Shown: positions 16,301 through 18,197 of the stretch, in pieces | Numbering within the stretch: position 1 is the first letter of the stretch | Layout: each line of letters begins with the position of its first letter | NCBI GenBank assembly: GCA_003697085.1 | Contig: RFFU01000062.1 | Span: 1 to 18,197 of the forward strand | Reading direction: 5' to 3' | Origin: Candidatus Hydrogenedentota bacterium | GTDB taxonomy: Bacteria > UBA8481 > J006 | DNA length: 18,197 nt | Notes under the pieces: model-generated | Database searches by the model: none | Seen by the model: only the letters and a program-made list of their open reading frames with translations | Told to the model about the DNA's origin: nothing | Program-made: the position numbers and the translations under genes

Positions 16301-18197
16301 CTCCGTCGGTGTCATACGAACCCGCCGCGCTGAGATAAATCAACGCCGTATCCGCTATCGAGAAGACCGTGTCCGCTCCCGCGTCGGCAACCGGCGGAGT
16401 GTTGAGCACGATGACCGAAACTGTGTCCGCATCCGTGTCGATGCCGTCGTCCACCGTGAGACGGTACTCGAACGTGCCCTTTTGCGGTGGGAAAATTGTG
16501 GCCGTTGCGGCGTTGGACGGCGAGGGCGAAGCGGAGACCGGCCCCGAAATTTGGGCCCACGAATACGTCAGGGTCCCGGAATCCGGATCGTACGACCCCG
16601 TGCCGCTCAGCGTCAGCGTCAAAGGCCGAGCAATCGTCGTGTCACCGGTTGCTATCGCCACGGGCGGAACATTGATGACTGTTACAACCACGGTATCCAC
16701 CGCCGTGTCCAGGGAATCCATGATGCTTACCATGAACACGTAGGTTCCCGAAGTCGTCAGGTAAGCCGGCGTGGTGACCGCCGTCGGATTCATTCCCGTT
16801 ACCGCCGGACCGCTCACTTGCGCCCACAGGTAAGAAAGAGTATCGCCGTCCGTGTCCGAGGAGCCCGAGGCGTCCAGTATTATCGTGTCGGGATTCGGAA
16901 TGACCGAATCCGGTCCCGCATCGGCCACTGGAGGTGTATTCAAAACCGTGAAGGCGACAGTGTCGGAGCCGGTGTCCACCCCGTCGGATACCGTTAGGAG
17001 AAAGATGTACGTGCCCTTCTGGGGAAGGAACGCGGAGGTGGAAGCGGCCGTGTCGGATACGATCGTCACGCTCGCCGGCCCGCTTGACAACTGCCAGAGG
17101 TACGTCAGTGGATCGCCGTCGGAATCCGAAGAAAGCGTTCCGTCGAGAATAATACTCGTCGGAGTTGCAACGGTCGTTCCGCTTCCCGCGTCCGCTATCG
17201 GTGGCGTGTTCGGTGGGGGCGCCACGATCGTGACAAGGTTCGAGTTGAGAGATCCGTTCCGCATCACGCCGACCGAATCACCTGCGTTGACATAGAGACG
17301 CCCGTTCTCGGCGACCGAATCGATCGGATCGGTCGAACTGATCAGCAAGGATTGGAACTCCCCGCTGTCCGGACCAGTCTCCGTCAAAACGATCGTTTCC
17401 GAATCGCTCGACTGTAAGTCGACGACGGTGACGAGAACCGTTTCCGGAATCGCGGGATTGAAGTTGCTACCCGCATCCTCTAGATCTACGTAAATCGTGT
17501 CTCCCGCCGTTACGGTGTCCACGACGTCGAAATATGCCGAGTCAGTGATCTCGAGGAAATAGGGGATTCCGTGAACGACGGAATCGAGGAGATCACCACC
17601 AACCGGCTCGAAAATGCCTTTCGCTGACTGGATTCCGCCGGCCGGAATTCCCGCGATCAAAGTGTCTCCTCCCTGGACAAGAGAATCGTTCGTGATCTGA
17701 GTTACCACGAAATCAACCGCCGAACCGGGACCGTTCACGACCTCGGAAAGTCCGTTGATGGTCCAAAGCGAAGTTGCGGAATCGTATGCCATCGCGCCGA
17801 CGAGAATGTCGAATCCACTGTCATATTCGCCGATCGTCATCAAATCGCGGTAGAGCCTGACGAGCAGGAATGGGGACGAGTCGAGCCGGGAGTTTGAACT
17901 TCCAACAAATTCCACGGATACCGAGACGATCGTATCCACGCCGCTCGACGAAATATGGAACGCCAAAACAGCTGTCTCCATCGTAGAAAATTGCGGATCG
18001 TAGATCTTTGCCGAGGTGGCATTGAGTACAACCTTCATCGTGTCGGTCTGGATGGTATAGACGGCGGCGTCGAGGATGTCGGTGTCGGGGGCGGGAGCGG
18101 CCCGCACGGGCACGATGCCCCACTGCGCGATTCCCGCGGAGAAGGTGTCGCCGAAGGCGGCGGAATCGTTGACTGTGACTCGGACGAGAAACCAGAG
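10368..18197 (-). CDS. Giant multidomain secreted adhesin-like protein with C-terminal sorting module, N-terminus outside window
   Basis: The frame is open to the right edge: 2609 residues are visible and the start lies outside. An in-frame GTG at 18113 is not preceded by a stop, so it is not evidence of a start. In order: a partial and a degenerate calcium-loop unit (1-195); an Ig-like strand-rich region (about 205-325); four PKD/REJ-like domains (332-689); three DxDxDG calcium-loop units (691-1157); nine FN3-like units with YYWRV/YFWRV motifs plus one canonical FN3 (1161-2170); a module with HWDAA and LRALVTDKFGN (about 2172-2290); a charged Ser/Asp/Lys linker; a ZU5-like stretch (IHFPKGAL, about 2345-2490) ending in FSDFALVAP; and a final sorting domain (2505-2609) with YPNPYRP, IEVYTLRGEQV and SGYYIYIV. 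No catalytic domain is visible, so it is probably a surface fibre or adhesin. Cysteines are very few. It is first in the visible operon; the promoter lies outside. Confidence 0.88.
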   Translation of the reverse strand, partial: LWFLVRVTVNDSAAFGDTFSAGIAQWGIVPVRAAPAPDTDILDAAVYTIQTDTMKVVLNATSAKIYDPQFSTMETAVLAFHISSSGVDTIVSVSVEFVGSSNSRLDSSPFLLVRLYRDLMTIGEYDSGFDILVGAMAYDSATSLWTINGLSEVVNGPGSAVDFVVTQITNDSLVQGGDTLIAGIPAGGIQSAKGIFEPVGGDLLDSVVHGIPYFLEITDSAYFDVVDTVTAGDTIYVDLEDAGSNFNPAIPETVLVTVVDLQSSDSETIVLTETGPDSGEFQSLLISSTDPIDSVAENGRLYVNAGDSVGVMRNGSLNSNLVTIVAPPPNTPPIADAGSGTTVATPTSIILDGTLSSDSDGDPLTYLWQLSSGPASVTIVSDTAASTSAFLPQKGTYIFLLTVSDGVDTGSDTVAFTVLNTPPVADAGPDSVIPNPDTIILDASGSSDTDGDTLSYLWAQVSGPAVTGMNPTAVTTPAYLTTSGTYVFMVSIMDSLDTAVDTVVVTVINVPPVAIATGDTTIARPLTLTLSGTGSYDPDSGTLTYSWAQISGPVSASPSPSNAATATIFPPQKGTFEYRLTVDDGIDTDADTVSVIVLNTPPVADAGADTVFSIADTALIYLSAAGSYDTDGDPLNYAWGQLSGTAAVMAGTATVSPSVVIPGPGSYVFSVVVDDGMDSSFDTVTVTAQLLPPTILSAEATVPSGGNIGVLGNDVTTVIAFTVAGDAVGDTLVSLTLTLDGNAGTDAETVVLYVDANENGVFDQITDIQAGILTPVGAGRYSSNSLAAALPAWKGGAESFVVTVTFFDTALVGDTFRARVAAGNARAANRSAGPSSDELSPATFTIVSTPADVLVDPVRPTGMVVDPAAASPVAVLAATLGGEPGDSLTAAAVGFVGGGWSAADTVEIYRDVDRDGLLSVGTDVPLQQLTFMATYFATTSSIPLPASGADSFLFVITISPTAPAGETFHALVPALSVTTTNRTAAPDTDLVSPAEFQVAIPGDTSLEIIVDPSTQSETISPLAIDVTRIMAFTISGDPWDTLERFVVHLEGDAGNVNRLDYVTLYQDVDKNGDLDTSIDVGVTNLGYIGSNFYAMWGLSQPLGATGADSFLVAVSLKDSAPSGETIWAIIPADEVKTTLRDSGPNVAIAAPAFFTVYDLNPPSDFTLLIPGDGHETNQTNVNLRWNAAVDAGSGMKEYAVQVASDPGFTTLLVNTTTGLTRSYTAVLPGDDTYYWRVQATDINGNSRFSSDTRVFLIDVSGPGKPSLISPADGAGTTASAVRFTWSAVSDTLSGLADYRLQLSTDPSFASLLLDSPTGGNLFGEASPPAGTLFWRVAAVDAAGNQTASDSRTLIVAGSGPSAPILISPADGMATQDPAVTFSWFPSTDSTAAITDYRLQIDPTGLFTAPLVDSSTGTNTTGSVTLSVNQTYFWRVRVENALSQVNYSTSRSFTVDTSIFVSLFSPPDASTTTDTRPTFVWTSDGDTFFFELGSDTAGTVVDSVTTTLTSYKTDTLSAGTYFWRVTVEDKAGNTDTSTWYRITVDTTGGVPDTIAPDPFDLLSPAAGACTNAVPVVFAWNPTADTGSGVQSYRLRIARDTAFSLLVVDSSVSSATTSLSAVLVGTDIYYWQVVATDNAGNQRTSNTSRSIVFDTTPPDLPAPLQSPADGTETSAASITFSWSASNDTDCGISGYRIQVDTGTSFSAPIIDQTTAFTFATLTGFFQDTWYWRVTALDNAGNLSAWVGPDSFIMLTTPPAVPTLIAPDSYVGSTTVAFDWTDVTPVGAPLRRYRLQAGTDPSFTTVTFDTMTADTASAMVISGFSAGTWYWRVASEDTVGNVSAWSDSTTFAVDLTTPTIPKFIAPQSDTAFSSTSISLSWNDSGSVPSSGRAGYELLVTTVSGDTFADSFFSTSAASYTTILSGLAETTYQARIRERSGAGVLSSYSSALTFTRDATPPSGVISGISPANGASTTTTAVVFDVNTAAVTDTGSGLTRYRFQVSTDSTFGTLFGDLLTNDTASPFIPLLLFTDSGVTYYWRVAPVDRAGNQGAFGTAESFTRPVPADRTPPVPVSGLTAVADDALNIALIWFESPSSDMPNGGQYNIYWNEGRDTAEPDTLMLIVPHTGPETYLITNQTPLVNGRTYRFKVRAQDRNGNEEQNNVIVGATARSSAANMTYACVFNPDPGRKVLRSGGVQVMAELQNLSSRSYAETLTFQYRWVLGGAWTDMTPASGGAFHNPRRILGDTKTIYGLHWDAAADAVFGDTDYELRALVTDKFGNVSTNLSCLVRIRLVTSDSDADQSSSTGKDTADLRKKVDARRENDIDMTIDGKKENGDSENLTGRIHFPKGALDDDPTDTDDAANTAAISVTFSLDSNSVPSVLVSGSDTPVGILVTVTITLPDGTKKTSLDTPATVELPYPEPDSNGLIPGIGLAPESLVIRAFHPSDSSTSQWSYDSATNTPSLTLFAVDSTNRLLRFLTNKFSDFALVAPAAGSGGPGNQASLANFMIYPNPYRPNDGNAVTGRPYDPANPRTTGIVFDNLPARVRIEVYTLRGEQVFREERNVLDGFVTWNVKNKSTGRDVASGYYIYIVTDLATGARKTGKLAVIR
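10371..10685 (-). other. C-terminal sorting module of the giant protein (FlgD-Ig / type IX CTD-like)
   Basis: The last 105 residues show YPNPYRP, then an Asn/Pro-rich insert, IVFDNLPARVRIEVYTL, RGEQVF, FVTWNVKNKSTGRDVASG, YYIYIV and a final basic strand KTGKLAVIR. This is the pattern of the seven-stranded Ig-like C-terminal domain that targets cargo to type IX secretion and is related to FlgD_ig. Family level is clear; whether this organism has a complete type IX translocon cannot be seen here. Confidence 0.8.
11688..14717 (-). repeat. Array of nine FN3-like units plus one canonical FN3
   Basis: About 3 kb encodes ten diverged units of roughly 85-105 residues. Each of the first nine begins near L/I-SPADG or a relative, has SW/AW/RWN plus YRLQ(L/I/V), a DP/DT-SF turn, and TYYWRV/TWYWRV followed by A-DxxGN. 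The tenth (after PPVPVSGL) is a regular FN3 with YRFKVRAQDRNGN. Divergence is large, so the array is old, unlike the closer FN3 copies in the FecR-domain gene. Confidence 0.75.
14727..16127 (-). repeat. Three calcium-loop units of about 150 residues
   Basis: Each unit has strands, then a DxDxDG-type loop, more strands and an SFLFVITI/ESFVVTV-like strand followed by A-x-G-(D/E)-T. The loops are DANENGVFDQITD (from 15935), DVDRDGLLSVGTD (from 15467) and DVDKNGDLDTSID (from 14999). Asp/Asn at loop positions 1, 3 and 5, Gly at 6 and a conserved Asp at 13 support calcium binding. The loop is one residue longer than the classic EF-hand or dockerin loop. Confidence 0.7.
16134..17204 (-). repeat. Four PKD/REJ-like domains
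   Basis: Four tandem units of about 89 residues share PP(V/I)A-AG, (I/T)-LD/SGSGS-D-DGD/DSG-L-Y-WAQ/WQL, SGP, and GTY-F-L-V-DG-D-DTV-V-V-N. They belong to the PKD superfamily in its REJ/K319-like form, with WAQ-SGP in place of the FGDG turn. Such domains are stiff extracellular spacers. Confidence 0.8.

Noticed and set aside
14727-17204. Regular repeats as a CRISPR array
   Set aside because: Periodicity is that of protein domains (about 89 or 150 codons), copies are diverged, and the frame stays open; there are no short identical repeats with spacers.
18111-18113. GTG 18113 as the true start of the giant protein
   Set aside because: The frame remains open to base 18197 and the upstream residues match the repeat pattern of later units, so the gene begins outside the window.

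Overview
The window looks like chromosomal DNA of a fairly GC-rich Gram-negative bacterium. The evidence for a two-membrane cell is a PorV/PorQ-type outer-membrane barrel ending in Arg-Tyr-Arg-Phe, a giant exported protein ending in a FlgD-Ig/type IX-like C-terminal sorting module, and a signal-peptide-bearing FecR-domain surface protein. This combination is known from the Bacteroidota/FCB group and from several deep or uncultured lineages (Elusimicrobia- or Omnitrophica-like and others). The window contains no rRNA or other marker gene, so the lineage is an inference.

Layout. (1) 1-1955, minus strand: lemA followed by an M48 (HtpX-like) membrane metallopeptidase that runs off the left edge. 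A 10-bp-arm inverted repeat straddles the lemA stop codon. (2) 1956-2120: a short divergent intergenic region with a candidate sigma70-type promoter for each side. (3) 2121-4418, plus strand: a cytoplasmic clan GH-A beta-galactosidase-like enzyme with mixed GH35 and GH42 features. (4) 4419-4699: a non-coding spacer between convergent genes, holding a nested palindromic element and a second short hairpin, probably dispersed intergenic repeats. (5) 4700-18197, minus strand: a three-gene export/surface operon read right to left. It starts with a giant multidomain secreted protein (at least 2609 residues, N-terminus outside the window), continues with a PorV-like barrel whose ATG overlaps the cargo stop, and ends with a 1536-residue FecR/FN3/NTF2-like/beta-helix protein.

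How the genes fit together. The cargo with a C-terminal sorting module is translationally coupled (ATGA overlap) to a homologue of PorV, the barrel that carries CTD cargo from translocon to attachment machinery in type IX secretion. I infer a dedicated cargo-plus-shuttle unit that builds a calcium-stabilised adhesin-like surface fibre. The FecR/beta-helix protein would be a second, CTD-less surface component. Ahead of that third gene, the translation start region appears duplicated, creating a well-formed 13-codon reading frame whose stop overlaps the downstream start. The left-hand genes (LemA/M48 envelope proteolysis and sugar hydrolysis) have no visible functional link to the operon.

No tRNA, rRNA, CRISPR array, insertion sequence or integrase was seen.
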